A stretch of DNA of 64,000 bases from Membranipora membranacea (Eukaryota > Bryozoa > Gymnolaemata > Cheilostomatida > Membraniporidae), in the NCBI GenBank assembly GCA_914767715.1, contig OU612065.1, positions 39,802,001-39,866,000 on the forward strand. Direction: 5' to 3'. How positions within the stretch are numbered: position 1 is the first letter of the stretch; each line of letters begins with the position of its first letter. Made by a program: the position numbers and the translations under genes. Below, piece by piece: positions 24,577 to 36,100 of the stretch. The notes below the pieces were generated by a model. That model ran no database searches. It was not told the DNA's origin and was given only the letters and a program-made list of their open reading frames with translations.

Positions 24577-25809
24577 TTTGATTATTTTCCACTTTTACAA
24601 CCTAAAAACAACATGTTATATTCTTCGCTCTACCATCAATATGAGCTGCGTGAAGTGAATTTTTGGGGATCAGCTCAGCACAACCCCCCCCCCTTCTTCG
24701 CCCCCCCCCCAATTATTCCTAAACCGCAGAATATGCAAGCTTGTGTATTGCGACGAAAAAGAAGACGAAAAGTGCAATTTTTGAGAAGATAAATTCAGGA
24801 AAATTCTGCGTTTTATGTCAATCCCCATTTTAATTTGGCAGCAGCGATCCTTGAGAAGCTCAGCGTAGGGGATCGCTGGTACTATCAGAGGTTTGTCCCC
24901 CATGCCAAGAAGAGGATGCCGGAAAAGATGCTAGACCGGTGCTGCATTGCTATCACTTTTGGACAATACTCCAGAAATGATAACCAGTAGGAAAGCTATC
25001 GAAATTGGAAAATTCCAGCAGCCATTATAGGCTATTGTTATTGACAACACAAATTATGACTTTTAGGCTGTAATCCTGATAATGGCTGGTGTTCACTAGT
25101 TAGGTTAAGTGTGTCGATGTGCACATAATTACCAAAATCCAGCCGCAGACATCAGATTTTGCTAGCTAAACAGGTATAGATTTCATAAAATCAGAATATC
25201 TGTGGCTGTACGATGGATCACACACGAGTGTCACATTGTAATTCCCTTGGCCTACAGTCCAGTCTAGTGCTTAGATCACTGCTGGTACTGTCACAACCGA
25301 ACAAAAGTGTAACTTACCAGAGCCTGCTACTTGCTGCCAGCTTATAACTTGCGCTTTTAATCCTGCGCTGTGAGTGCAGCGTTTAGTCCCACAGAATGTT
25401 AAACAATGGAGCTAAGCGTGATGTCGCGTCAAGATGATTGTTGCCAGAGAGTTCATAGCATGCTACAAATTCTCCGCAAAAAGTCCAATGCCGTTAAAAG
25501 ATGCTTGTATGAGCCATCAAACCCGGCAGCATGGTTGAAACCTGGCAGCCAAACCAACCAGTCCCTCCTCAAATAAAATCAAAAAGGTAAGTTGCATACT
25601 AACAATGTTATGGAAGAGAAATATATGTTCTATAATAGATGAAAGATATAATGAAGAAGGAGAACTACGATTTTGTTGTCAAATAGAGAAACAAGTTAAA
25701 ATGTCTAGGAATAAGACTATAAAAATGGAAATCAAAACAAGAGTTACATGCCCTTGTTTAGTTATTCCTGCATCCAAGCATAAAACTGCTAAAATTAATC
25801 CCCATAATT

Positions 25810-25928
25810 GTCTACGGCCATATCACGTTGAAAACGCCAGTTCTCGTCCGATCACTGAAGCTAAGCAACGTCGAGCCCAGTTAGTACTTGGATGGGTGAC
25901 CGCCTGGGAATACTGGGTGCTGTAGACT
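25810..25928 (+). rRNA. 5S ribosomal RNA, array copy 16
   Basis: Consensus 5S; same private upstream change as copy 15. Confidence 0.97.
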
Positions 25929-27161
25929 TTTGATTATTTTCCACTTTTACAACCTAAAAACAACATGTTATATTCTTCGCTCTACCATCAATATGAGCTG
26001 CGTGAAGTGAATTTTTGGGGATCAGCTCAGCACAACCCCCCCCCCCTTCTTCGCCCCCCCCCAATTATTCCTAAACCGCAGAATATGCAAGCTTGTGTAT
26101 TGCGACGAAAAAGAAGATGAAAAGTGCAAATTTTGAGAAGATAAATTCAGGAAAATTCTGCGTTTTATGTCAATCCCCATTTTAATTTGGCAGCAGCGAT
26201 CCTTGAGAAGCTCAGCGTAGGGGATCGCTGGTACTATCAGAGGTTTGTCCCCCATGCCAAGAAGAGGATGCCGGAAAAGATGCTAGACCGGTGCTGCATT
26301 GCTATCACTTTTGGACAATACTCCAGAAATGATAACCAGTAGGAAAGCTATCGAAATTGGACAATTGCAGCAGCCATTATAGGCTATTGTTATTGACAAC
26401 ACAAATTATGACTTTTAGGCTGTAATCCTGATAATGGCTGGTGTTCACTGGTTAGGTTAAGTGTGTCGATGTGCACATAATTACCAAAATCCAGCCGCAG
26501 ACATCAGATTTTGCTAGCTAAACAGGTATAGATTTCATAAAATCAGAATATCTGTGGCTGTACGATGGATCACACACGAGTGTCACATTGTAATTCTTTT
26601 GGCCTACAGTCCAGTCTAGTGCTTAGATCACTGCTGGTACTGTCACAACCGAACAAAAGAGTAACTTACCAGAGCCTGCTACTTGCTGCCAGCTTATAAC
26701 TTGCGCTTTTAATCCTGCGCTGTGAGTGCGGCGTTTAGTCCGACAGAATGTTAAACAATGGAGCTAAGCGTGATGTCGCGTCAAGATGATTGTTGCCACA
26801 GAGTTCATAGCATGCTACAAATTCTCCGCAAAAAGTCCAATGCCATTAAAAGATGCTTGTATGAGCCATCAAACCCGGCAGCATGGTTGAAACCTCGCAG
26901 CCAAACCAACCAGTCCCTCCTCAAATGAAATCAAAAAGGTAAATTGCATACTAACAATGTTATGGAAGAGAAATGTATGTTCTATAATAGATGAAAGATA
27001 TAATGAAGAAGGAGAAGGATGATTCTGTTGTCATATAGAGAAACAAGTTAAAATGTCTAGGAATAAGACTATAAACATGCAAATCAAAACAAGAGTTGCA
27101 TGCCCTTGTTTAGTTATTCCTGCATCCAAGCATAAAACTGCTAAAATTAATCACCATAATT

Positions 27162-27280
27162 CTCTACGGCCATATCACGTTGAAAACGCCAGTTCTCGTC
27201 CGATCACTGAAGCTAAGCAACGTCGAGCCCAGTTAGTACTTGGATGGGTGACCGCCTGGGAATACTGGGTGCTGTAGACT
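27162..27280 (+). rRNA. 5S ribosomal RNA, array copy 17 (edge copy, variant first base)
   Basis: Starts CTCTACGGCC instead of GTCTACGGCC; otherwise consensus. The spacer around it is strongly diverged (GAAGTGAATTTTTTGGGGG, altered poly-C tract), as expected for an array edge that escapes homogenisation. Confidence 0.9.
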
Positions 27281-28507
27281 TTTGATTATTTCCATTTTTA
27301 CAACCTAAAAACAACATGTTATATTATTTGCTCTACACTCAATATGAGCTGCATGAAGTGAATTTTTTGGGGGTCAGCTCAGCACCACCCCTTCTTCACC
27401 CCCCCCCCCCAATTATTCCTAAACGGCAGCTAAGCAAGCTTGTGTTTTGCGACGAAAAAGTAGACGAAAAGTGCAACTTTTGAGAAGATATATTCAAGAA
27501 AATCCTGCGTTTTGTGTCCATCCCCAGTTGAGTTTGGCAGCAGCGATCCTTGACATGCTCAGCGTAGGGGATCGCTGGTACTATCAGAGGTTTGTCCCCA
27601 TGCCAAGAAGAGGATGCCGGAAAAGATGTTTGACCGGTGCTGCTTCGCTATCACTTTTGGACAATACTCCAGAAATGACAACCAGTAGGAAAGCTAGCGA
27701 AATTGGAAAATTGCAGCAGCCATTATAGGCTATTGTTATTGACAACACAAATTATGACTTTTAGGCGGTAATCCTGATAATGGCTGGTGTTCACTAGCTA
27801 GGTTAAGTGTGTCGATGTGCACATAATTACCAAAATCCAGCCGCGGACATCAGATTTTGCTAACTAAACAGGAATAGATTTCATAAAATCAGAATATCTG
27901 TGGCTGTACGGTGGATCGCACACGAGTGTCACATTGTAATTCCCTTGGCCTACAGTCCAGTCTAGTGCTTAGATCACTGCTGGTACTGTCACAATCAAAC
28001 CAAAGAGTAACTTACCAGAGCCCGCTACTTGCAGCCAGCTTACAACTTGCGCTTTTAATCCTGCGCTGTGAGTGCGGCGTTTAGTCCGACAGAATGTTAA
28101 ACAATGGAGCTAAGCGTGATGTCGCGTCAAGATGATTGTTGCCACAGAGTTCATAGCATGCTACAAATTCTCCGCAAAAAGTCCAATGCCATTAAAAGAT
28201 GCTTGTATGAGCCATCAAACCCGGCAGTATGGTTGAAACCTGGCAGCCAACCCAACCAGTCCCTCCTCAAATGAAATCAAAAAGGTAAATTGCATACTAA
28301 CAATGTTATGGAAGAGAAATGTATGTTCTATAATAGATGAAAGATATAATGAAGAAGGAGAAGGATGATTCTGTTGTCATATAGAGAAACAAGTTAAAAT
28401 GTCTAGGAATAAGACTATAAACATGCAAATCAAAACAAGAGTTGCATGCCCTTGTTTAGTAATTCCTGCATCCAAGCATAAAACTGCTAAAATTAATCAC
28501 CATAATT

Positions 28508-28626
28508 GTCTACGGCCATATCACGTTGAAAACGCCAGTTTTCGTTCGATCACTGAAGCTAAGCAACGTCGAGCCCAGTTAGTACTTGGATGGGTGACCG
28601 CCTGGGAATAGTGGGTGCTGTAGACT
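28508..28626 (+). pseudogene. 5S ribosomal RNA, array copy 18 (last, probably decayed)
   Basis: Full length, but with three changes: CAGTTTTCGTTCGATC for CAGTTCTCGTCCGATC (two), and AATAGTGGG for AATACTGGG. The last falls in the 3' stem region. Last 5S copy before the array ends; probably a pseudogene, though internal boxes A and C remain. Confidence 0.8.
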
Positions 28627-29716
28627 TTTGATTATTTCCATTTTTAAAACCTAAAAACAACATGTTATATTATTTGCTCTACACTCAATATGAGCTGCGT
28701 GAAGTGGATTTTTTAAGGGTCAGCTCAGCACCACCCCTTCTTCACCCCCCCCCCCCCCCCAATTATTCCTAAACGGCAGCTAAGCAAGCATGTGTATTGC
28801 GACGAAAAAGAAGACGAAAAGTGCAATTTTTGAGAAGATAAATTCAAGAAAATCCTGCATTATGTGTCAATCCCCATTTGAATTTGGCAGCAGCGATATT
28901 TAACAAGCTCAGTGTAGGGGATCGCTGGTACTATCAGAGGTTTGTCCCCCATGCTAAGAAGAGGATGCCGAAAAAGATGTTTGACCGGTGCTGCTTTGCT
29001 ATCACTTTTGGACAATACTCCAGAAATGATAACTAGTAGGAAAGCTAGCGAAATTGGAAAATTGCAGCAGCCATTATAGGCTATTGTTATTGACAACAGA
29101 AATTATGACTTGTAGGCGGTAATCCTGATAATGGCTGGTGTTCACTAGTTAGGTTAAGTGTGTCGATGTGCACATGATTACCAAAATCCAGCCGCGGACA
29201 TCAGATTTTGTTAACTAAACAGGTATAGATTTCATAAAATCAGAATATCTGTGGCTGTACGATGGATCACACACGAGTGTCACATTGTAATTCCCTTGGC
29301 CTACAGTCCAGTCTAGTGCTTAGATCACTGCTTGTACTGTCACAATCAAACAAAAGAGTTACTTACCAGAGCCCGCTACTTGCTGCCAGTTTATAACTTG
29401 CGCTTTTAATCTTGCGCTGTGAGTGCGGCGCTTAGTCCGACAGAATGTTAAACAATGGAGCTATGCCTTATGTCGCGTCAAAATGATTGTTGCCACATAG
29501 TCCATAGCATGCTACAAATTCTCCGCAAAAAGTCCAATGCCGTTAAAAGATGCTTGTATGAGCCATCAAACCCGGCAGCTTGGCTCAAACCTGGCAGCCA
29601 AACCAACCAGTCCCTCCTCAACTAAAATCAAAAAGGTACATTGCATACTAACAATGTTATGGAACAGAAAGATATGTTCTATATTAGATGAAAGATATTA
29701 TGAAGAGTACGAGAAC

Positions 29717-29980
29717 GGAACATTAAGTTCATTGGAGCGGCTTGATAGTGTGTGAGAGTTGTTATGATAAAACGAAATAAATCGGAACTCCAATTTGTGG
29801 TTTTTGTGTGTAGTCAAGGATTTGTTTATCAACTTTGTGGGGTTTCTCATTGACTGTTAAAACAAAATGATTGTAGCAGTAAATGCCACTCACCCTCGAG
29901 GAATTTAGGTTTTAGTACTTTTGACAGTTTCTCTTATTTAACTGACTAACCTGACATCTTGATATGTCCTCTTTTTTCAG
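29717..29980. other. Array edge to bromodomain exon: no feature seen
   Basis: 264 bp between the last recognisable array sequence and the first SMARCA4-like exon. It ends in the T-rich tract CTCTTTTTTCAG, which serves as that exon's splice acceptor. No further exon is visible, so any upstream part of the gene must lie beyond the array or be absent. Confidence 0.6.
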
Positions 29981-30190
29981 TAGTGATGGTCGTATACTAA
30001 GTGAACTATTCTACCAGCTACCAAGTCGTAGAGAACTAACTGACTACTATGATGTGATCAGGAAACCGATGGACTTCAAGAAAATCCGTAAATACATCAA
30101 GATTCACCAGTACAGATGTCTGGATGATATTGATGCTGATCTGGCCTTACTATGCAAGAACGCACAGAACTACAACATAGAGGGCACTTT
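29981..30190 (+). CDS. SMARCA4-like exon: N-terminal two-thirds of the bromodomain
   Basis: Starts after CTCTTTTTTCAG; the first codon is split. It carries helices Z, A and B, with [19 protein letters not shown] as the ZA loop and the acetyl-lysine-binding Asn in KNAQNYN. The 3' border is uncertain (30190 or 30191) because the donor is imperfect. Confidence 0.85.
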
Positions 30191-32118
30191 GTTTAGTAAC
30201 TTTGTTTATGATAAATAGATGCTTCCATTCAGTACACCACTTTACAGAACCTATGAGCTAAATGCAGCACTGAATCTCTTGTGTTGTGACAGTAGAGATT
30301 GTTGCTGTTTTATTAGATCTATGAGGACAGTATATGTCTGCAGTCTATCTTGTCTAACGCTCGTGAGTTACTGGAGAATGGTGAGCTCAAGACTCCAGAA
30401 AACTCCAGAGATGAATAGGAGGAGGAAAACACCCAAAGTTCTTAGTTAACAATAGATAATTGCCAAACTTTAGTGAGGTTTCGAAATCTGACCGAGAATG
30501 TGAAAGCATACATGATATGACAACTTCATGACACCGTTAAAATATTACATTTAATATCATTTGAAAAATTCTACCTGTCAGGGTGTATTATTTTTTATTT
30601 ATGTCAAGTAGTATTTTTCACTGTTGTGAGAGTGTAACTCCGAATCTCATAAATTCTCAAAACTGACCAATCAAGAAAACGTATACATGACGACAAGTTC
30701 ATGTATTGAGAAAAGGCATATACGAAATTTCGTAACCTCTCTACTAAGACCAAAAGAATATGTGATAATCTTATTAAAGTCATTGTGTATGGAACTGGAA
30801 CAAAAACTCAAATCAGAAATCAGCTTGACTTGAAGTTTTATGTTTTTATGATTTAAAGGAGAGAAAAAGGAGAGAGGCAGGACCCGTAAACAGAAGGTAG
30901 TTATAGAGTCAGATGAAGATGAGCCCTTACATACTTATACTTCTCTAGAGAACGCTGGAGCTGCCGGCTCTGCTGCTGCCGCTGCACCTTCTTCTGAGGA
31001 TTACGACGCTGCCTCTACATCATATACCAACAAATCACAGGTCGGTATAGTTTTATAGTATGTTAAAGTATACACAAAGATGTTTTGATAAAGTGATGTA
31101 AGGTTTGCATACTTCAAAAATTTCAAACCTCTTCTTGGCATTAATCATTGATGGTGCAAGGGAAGGAATCTTCCATACCTTGAAAAATGATGTCACTCAG
31201 CAATTTTTGTGATTGGCCGAAGCAGCTCTCAATTTTTTTTACATATATTGATCAGTTAGAGTAACTGTAACTCTAACTGACTCTAACTCTTGGTTAGAGG
31301 ATATGCGTTTGGTAGTGTATAGGAGTCGCCTTCCCTTGTGGGAGAATTCTTACTGCCATCAATCAGGGGCGTATATTCTAAAAAATTTCACTCACAGACT
31401 TTTTAGAGATAAGCATAATGATCGGGCGCAGCACGATCCACACGCCGTAGGTGTGGCGGGGAGGGTGTGGGAGGGGCGCTTATTTTTGCATATCGGTAGC
31501 AAAATAGTGCAAGGAGAGAGGTATTTCAATAGCTCACTGAGCTGTTGAGTACTTTCAGAAAACAACTCAATAGCAGTAGAAGATTACGGTAAAAATGCTC
31601 CAGTTATAAAGCACCCATTTTAAAAAATCTGACTATGTTGGTATACAAACCCACAACATTCTTGTTAATGAGCGATCACTAGGCAGACGCTCTACACACT
31701 GAGCTATTCGGCCATTCACAAACTTCGAGGTCCGTGATTGCTAATATACGTCATTGCCATCAGTAATTCATGCCCAGAAGACATTTTTCATTTTTCCACA
31801 TGCAAATCTTACATACCCTTATCATCAGTTACTGACTGAGTAACATGCATTGATGATTGTAGACAAAAAGTAACTTATTGAGATATTGGAACAGTAATAC
31901 ATTATTCTACTTACAAAATATCCTGTGTTATGTTTTATTATCTAATGTCCTAAATAATCAGTCATATGCTGCCTGTATTTTACAGGACAGAGCTACACTT
32001 GCAATGCCTGATTTTGTTCGTTATTTACTCAGATTATTATTGACCTCATATTTTATATTTATTAATATAGTCAGAACCAGGACCATCCTATACAGATATG
32101 GAGCCAATGCAGGAGTGA
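29981..32118 (+). CDS. SMARCA4-like: SMARCA4/BRG1-like chromatin remodeller, 3' part (bromodomain and C-terminal tail)
   Basis: Four exons: 29981-30190, 30317-30380, 30859-31040 and 32071-32118. BRG1/BRM proteins are the ATPase subunit of nuclear SWI/SNF complexes; their C-terminal bromodomain binds acetyl-lysine. Exon 1 reads [18 protein letters not shown], then [18 protein letters not shown] and [13 protein letters not shown]. Exon 2 continues [18 protein letters not shown], very close to the BRG1 bromodomain and unlike the polybromo order. Exon 3 holds the basic-acidic stretch [17 protein letters not shown], and the last exon ends [10 protein letters not shown]. Phases agree at the exon 2-3 and 3-4 junctions. 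At the exon 1-2 junction no GT fits the frame: one base seems missing at ACTTTG/TTTAGT. The ATPase domain is not in the window, so this is either the end of a gene interrupted by the 5S array or a truncated copy. Confidence 0.8.
30317..30380 (+). CDS. SMARCA4-like exon: last helix of the bromodomain
   Basis: Acceptor TTTTATTAG, donor AATG/GTGAGC. Encodes [20 protein letters not shown], matching helix C of the BRG1 bromodomain. Reading past the donor meets a stop at 30416, which supports splicing. Confidence 0.85.
30859..31040 (+). CDS. SMARCA4-like exon: basic-acidic C-terminal tail
   Basis: Acceptor ATTTAAAG; the split Gly codon joins exactly to the previous exon. Encodes a basic stretch, then IESDEDEP, an Ala run and a Ser/Tyr/Asp-rich tail. 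The donor is CAG/GTCGGT, a weak consensus. Confidence 0.75.
31640..31715 (-). mobile_element. tRNA-derived SINE head (degenerate)
   Basis: On the - strand, TAGCTCAGTGTGTAGAG (31690-31706) resembles a tRNA A box and GTGGGTTTGTATACC (31640-31654) a decayed B box, about 50 bp apart as in tRNAs. No complete acceptor stem, so this is a SINE or tRNA pseudogene inside the SMARCA4-like intron. Confidence 0.55.
32071..32118 (+). CDS. SMARCA4-like terminal exon
   Basis: Acceptor ATTAATATAG, phase 0, encoding [15 protein letters not shown] and stop TGA at 32116-32118. Short but in phase with the previous exon. It is the least certain of the four exons. Confidence 0.6.
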   Translation, partial: SEPGPSYTDMEPMQE

Positions 32119-32436
32119 GATAGGGCTGACCATGCAGGATAAAAGCAATATATACTCAATTCTTAGTGTCTCGGATGAATATGTCACCTAATTTTTTATC
32201 AGACTGTATCAGTCTGATCAGACTGATCCAGACTGATACAGACTAATCCCTGTAACTCTTTATAGTAATTCTGTCTAGGAAGGTATATTAGTAATGTTTG
32301 TTGTCTCATTGCTCCAATATTTAAACACTTGGACTTTCTTTGCGCATTTAGCTACTGTACAGCGATTTTTTGTTGTAACTTAATGTTTACTAAACATAAG
32401 GGTAGATAAATTAATATTATCATGTCATATTATATC

Positions 32437-32442
32437 AATAAA
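32437..32442 (+). terminator. Polyadenylation signal candidate for the SMARCA4-like gene
   Basis: AATAAA about 320 nt after the stop codon, the first clear hexamer on the + strand after the last exon. Confidence 0.5.
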
Positions 32443-33106
32443 ATGGACATATATCGCAAACCACTTTTCCACAACAAGTCATTTAGTATAAATGATCACA
32501 ATGCAGATCAGTCAACAGTTAATAAAGCTACCCCAATTCAACTCAATTCAGTTTCCAGATCTTAGAATGGAGAATTCCTTATGGTAACATTTAACTAAGA
32601 ATATTGTTATCCGCAATCTCAAGCCTGCTAAAAATTTCCTGATATTTAATTGTTATATCATTTCCCAGTTATGAACTGTTCTGTAGGAAAATTATAATAA
32701 TAAAATTCGGTATATACACGATGAAAAATGCGCTGTGAAAAAGAACTCTTCTTCAAAATTAAAAGAAAATAACACACAACCTCACATATTCTACATAATT
32801 ACAATGGATGAATTATGGTGCAAACTTGCCCCAGAATCCTAAAATAAAACTGAAGCCTCATTGGCCAGTCCATTCTTCTGTGTGCAATGGTGAGTCAATT
32901 CTGTGTTGTTCATACATTTAAAATGGCTGAGAAAATCAATTAGATGCACAGATCGAATATTTAACGCAAATGGCTGTTAATTGATCACTTCACCTCCATA
33001 TTAGTTTGTATTTGATCAAATACACTCAGATTATCATCAGCATCATGATATGAAAGATGTTTATAAGTAGGTGCAGAGCCGTCAGGTGACGAGAGGAAGG
33101 AGGATC
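32443..33106. other. Intergenic gap between convergent genes
   Basis: AT-rich sequence between the 3' ends of the SMARCA4-like gene (+) and the LRR-Roc-COR-caspase gene (-). No ORF or RNA that I can support. Confidence 0.5.
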
Positions 33107-33189
33107 TCATTGTGTGTTCTTCTCAACTAACCACTGGTAATAAGTCGTTGTCTCCACCTTCCCTCCCGTTGTGACTGATTGTATCTTGT
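33107..33189 (-). CDS. Caspase-Roco gene exon 15 (C-terminus)
   Basis: Acceptor CTTTCTTTAG, split Asp codon in phase with exon 14, encoding KIQSVTTGGKVETTTYYQWL and then VEKNTQ with a TGA stop at 33107-33109. It lies beyond the caspase fold; function unknown. If exon 14 were not spliced, the protein would instead end at 33831. Confidence 0.7.
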
Positions 33190-36100
33190 CTAAAGAAAGA
33201 AATCAGATGGTATATATTGTTTAGGATATGGAATTGATAGCTTATTTTGATGTATGGGAAATGCCATATATAGCTCTGTTTTGGAGTACTTAGGACTCTG
33301 AAAAGAGTTCTCTGAAGCTTTTTTTACCTATATAAGTGTATGTACATCTCCAGTGTTAAACACCAAAACACAGTGCCCAAGCAATATGTTGTTTATTGGA
33401 GCCGAGGTGATTTTTTTGTTGTTCAACTTACAGTTTGGAATCATGTTTTAGTTCAGTTAAGATTAGCTCACAATTTTGGGCGTACAGAGAAGCTGTAGAA
33501 GTCCAATACCCTAAATCAGGTCAGTGCAGTTAACAATGGCTAGACCCTTGCCAAGAAAAAGAAGCCATCTCTTTACAAACTACATCAATTTGTGATCATT
33601 TACAAGGATCTTATATTTAATAATTCAACTATGCCATACTATACTGATAAAATATGCTCTAATTTTGGATGTATTTCCCCAGAAGTTGACCAAATTCAGT
33701 GGAATGAAGGGTCGATAGTTACAACGCAAGGAGGATCATTGATTTGGGGGGCATGAGGACATGAGAAGAGTTTTCTGAATTGCCAGTAGACCAGGAAACC
33801 AGGGGTGAGGATTTCATGCCTGAATTTCCTCTATAGAACATCATCAGATTCTCCTCTATGATGCAGCTGTTTGTATTTACCTGGTAGTTCTTTAATCCTC
33901 GTAGCTGCAGGATTGGGTAGCACAGGATGTCTCAGGGATTCTGGGTGGTCCTCTGTTCTCATATTGATACCAGGCTGCAGATAGAACTTATTACCCAGGA
34001 AAGTACACCTAGTCTGCGGCATTGAGGCACGATGAGCTTTCACAATGCTCCTTGGATTCGTCCGGGTCCTCAGTAGATATTCTGTTCTCTTAGTCCCAGC
34101 CTTAGCCACTACCTCTCTGACCTGTTAATTCAATCATAGTTGTAGAAGTGGGTAAATAACCACTTATATATAAGTGTGAGGTACGAACTAGTACTGGTCT
34201 TTTCTTAAAAAAAGGTTTTGAGACCTGAAATCAACCAACTTGTTATTTATTTGAAAATAATTTTGGCGTTATTAAGCGTTGATTTAGTTGTTTAGGAACA
34301 AACTTATTTGATGCTTAGTTTATGGGACCAAATGCCTGGGATGCCAGCCAGCCAGTACATGACCCTTCTTGGATAAATTGAAGAGTTTGATACTAGTTAA
34401 AACGGTATCTCAATGTGAAATACTGAACTGAGATACTATTGAGGATAAAAATGGATTTCTAAATGTCATTGAGTTACGGTATATTTATGTGTTATGCGAA
34501 CACACCGTATATCATAGCTCAAGCAGAGTTCACCTAAAGGGAGATATTTCACTTGTGGTGCATGTTCAGAAACTTGGGCATGGCAATTTAACATTCTTGG
34601 CGAAACCAAAGAGTTAACGTAATCAGACAAAGAGTGTACTAAACACTATTTGTCTGTTGCAAAACTTCTCCAATGCGTTGGGTATAATAAACATAGCAGT
34701 AGTGGCTATTCTCTAAAACTTACAATTGCTGCCAGTTCCTCAAGGTGATGTGTAGCAGCGTATCTATAGAATGTTGATACCAGGCTACGAATAAATACTG
34801 AACCGACTGCAAATCTCCGAAATGACATAAACGCTGAAAAATGTAAATGAAGTTTCAGATTGTCAGTTTTGTCAGTTTTGTCAGATTGTCAGTTTAACAC
34901 ATACACAACGTATTGATTTCTTACTGCATGACATATCATGATTGCGTTATCTTTGCTGATCTATCACATAGTAAGATCTTTGATCTGACTCTTTTTCATT
35001 TGTGTATATTATTCTACTTATGCTATGTAGTGGAATACCCTACAGAATGAAACCTTGGATTAAACTTGGTGACTGGCCAGGAATTGCTTACTAAATCAAT
35101 CTCTTATTGAACATGGTAATAATAGGTAAATTCGCGCCCTTGGTATCTATGAAACTTAGAATTATCTCCTGATTGGTAATAGGGAGACAACTTGAATTCA
35201 AGTTGGATTCAGTTCGATTTCCCCATGAAAATGGGATTTCTATTGATTATTTAATATAGATACCAAGGGCGCGAATTTATCTAACATATACAACTCTCTG
35301 AAAACTTACAATCAAAGCTTGACTGCATGATAATAAAGTCGGCTGTAGAGATATCATGAGCGACAGCAGTAGGTGATTCATCGATGTGGTCAGCGCTTTC
35401 CTCATCATTGTCCTCATCACATGAGACAGAAGGCTGATTGAGGGTCTCTACCGTAGGTGGACTTTGATGGAGCGTTACTTGAGGCGAGGGCGTATCTGTG
35501 AGAAACATTTCTCTTCTACCTACCAAGTGACAAATCAGGATGAATTAAATAAGTTCGACCTGATCATCTATTTTCAGAGGCTTCAACAGTTTATCGAGGT
35601 TAATAATACTAAAGAGTATTTTCCGCTATGCCCAATAACATGTTTTCCCATCATCAACAGTCTATAGTAAAGGTGTGGCTTATCAGTGATGATGAGGTGT
35701 AATGAAAATATAAGTATGGCATCTGTAAGTATGCAAAATGGCATCAACACCACGTGTAAAACTGATAACCAACAAATAGCAATCATAACCCCTGAACAAT
35801 ATAATATCCAGTGCGGCTCCACATGGTAATCGATGACGATATCGAAAGCGTCCGCTACGCAACGCAACGCAACGCTACGCAACGCTACAATGCAATACAC
35901 CACACTACGCAACGCTACAATACACCACACTACGCTACAATACAATACACCACACTACACCTCACTATAGACACATAAATTATTATAATTATTACAACTA
36001 GTACAATCATTCGGAATAGAAGCCTACATTTTATTAAATGGAAATATTTGTTAACGCGTACATTTTTATGAAATCATATATAATCCATGTTTACTACTTT

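Larger units (their letters stand above)
12936..29716 (+). repeat. 5S rDNA tandem array, right block (5S copies 7-18)
   Basis: Twelve more units of about 1346-1363 bp. Units 7-16 form a second subfamily with ACTACGATTTTG, AAAAATGGAAATC and GGACAATACTCC. The unit before copy 11 (18700-18920) mixes left-type bases (ACCGGGCAGC, TCGAAAAGG, ACGATTCTG) with right-type ones. Units 17 and 18 are clearly diverged. The last unit stops near 29716, inside the region that normally lies upstream of the next 5S gene. Confidence 0.95.

Noticed and set aside
1-29716. CRISPR-like or satellite array
   Set aside because: The repeat unit is 1.36 kb and contains a 5S gene; it is rDNA, not spacer-repeat DNA.
30219-30449. 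+ strand ORF of 76 codons
   Set aside because: Wrong frame over the second bromodomain exon and its intron.
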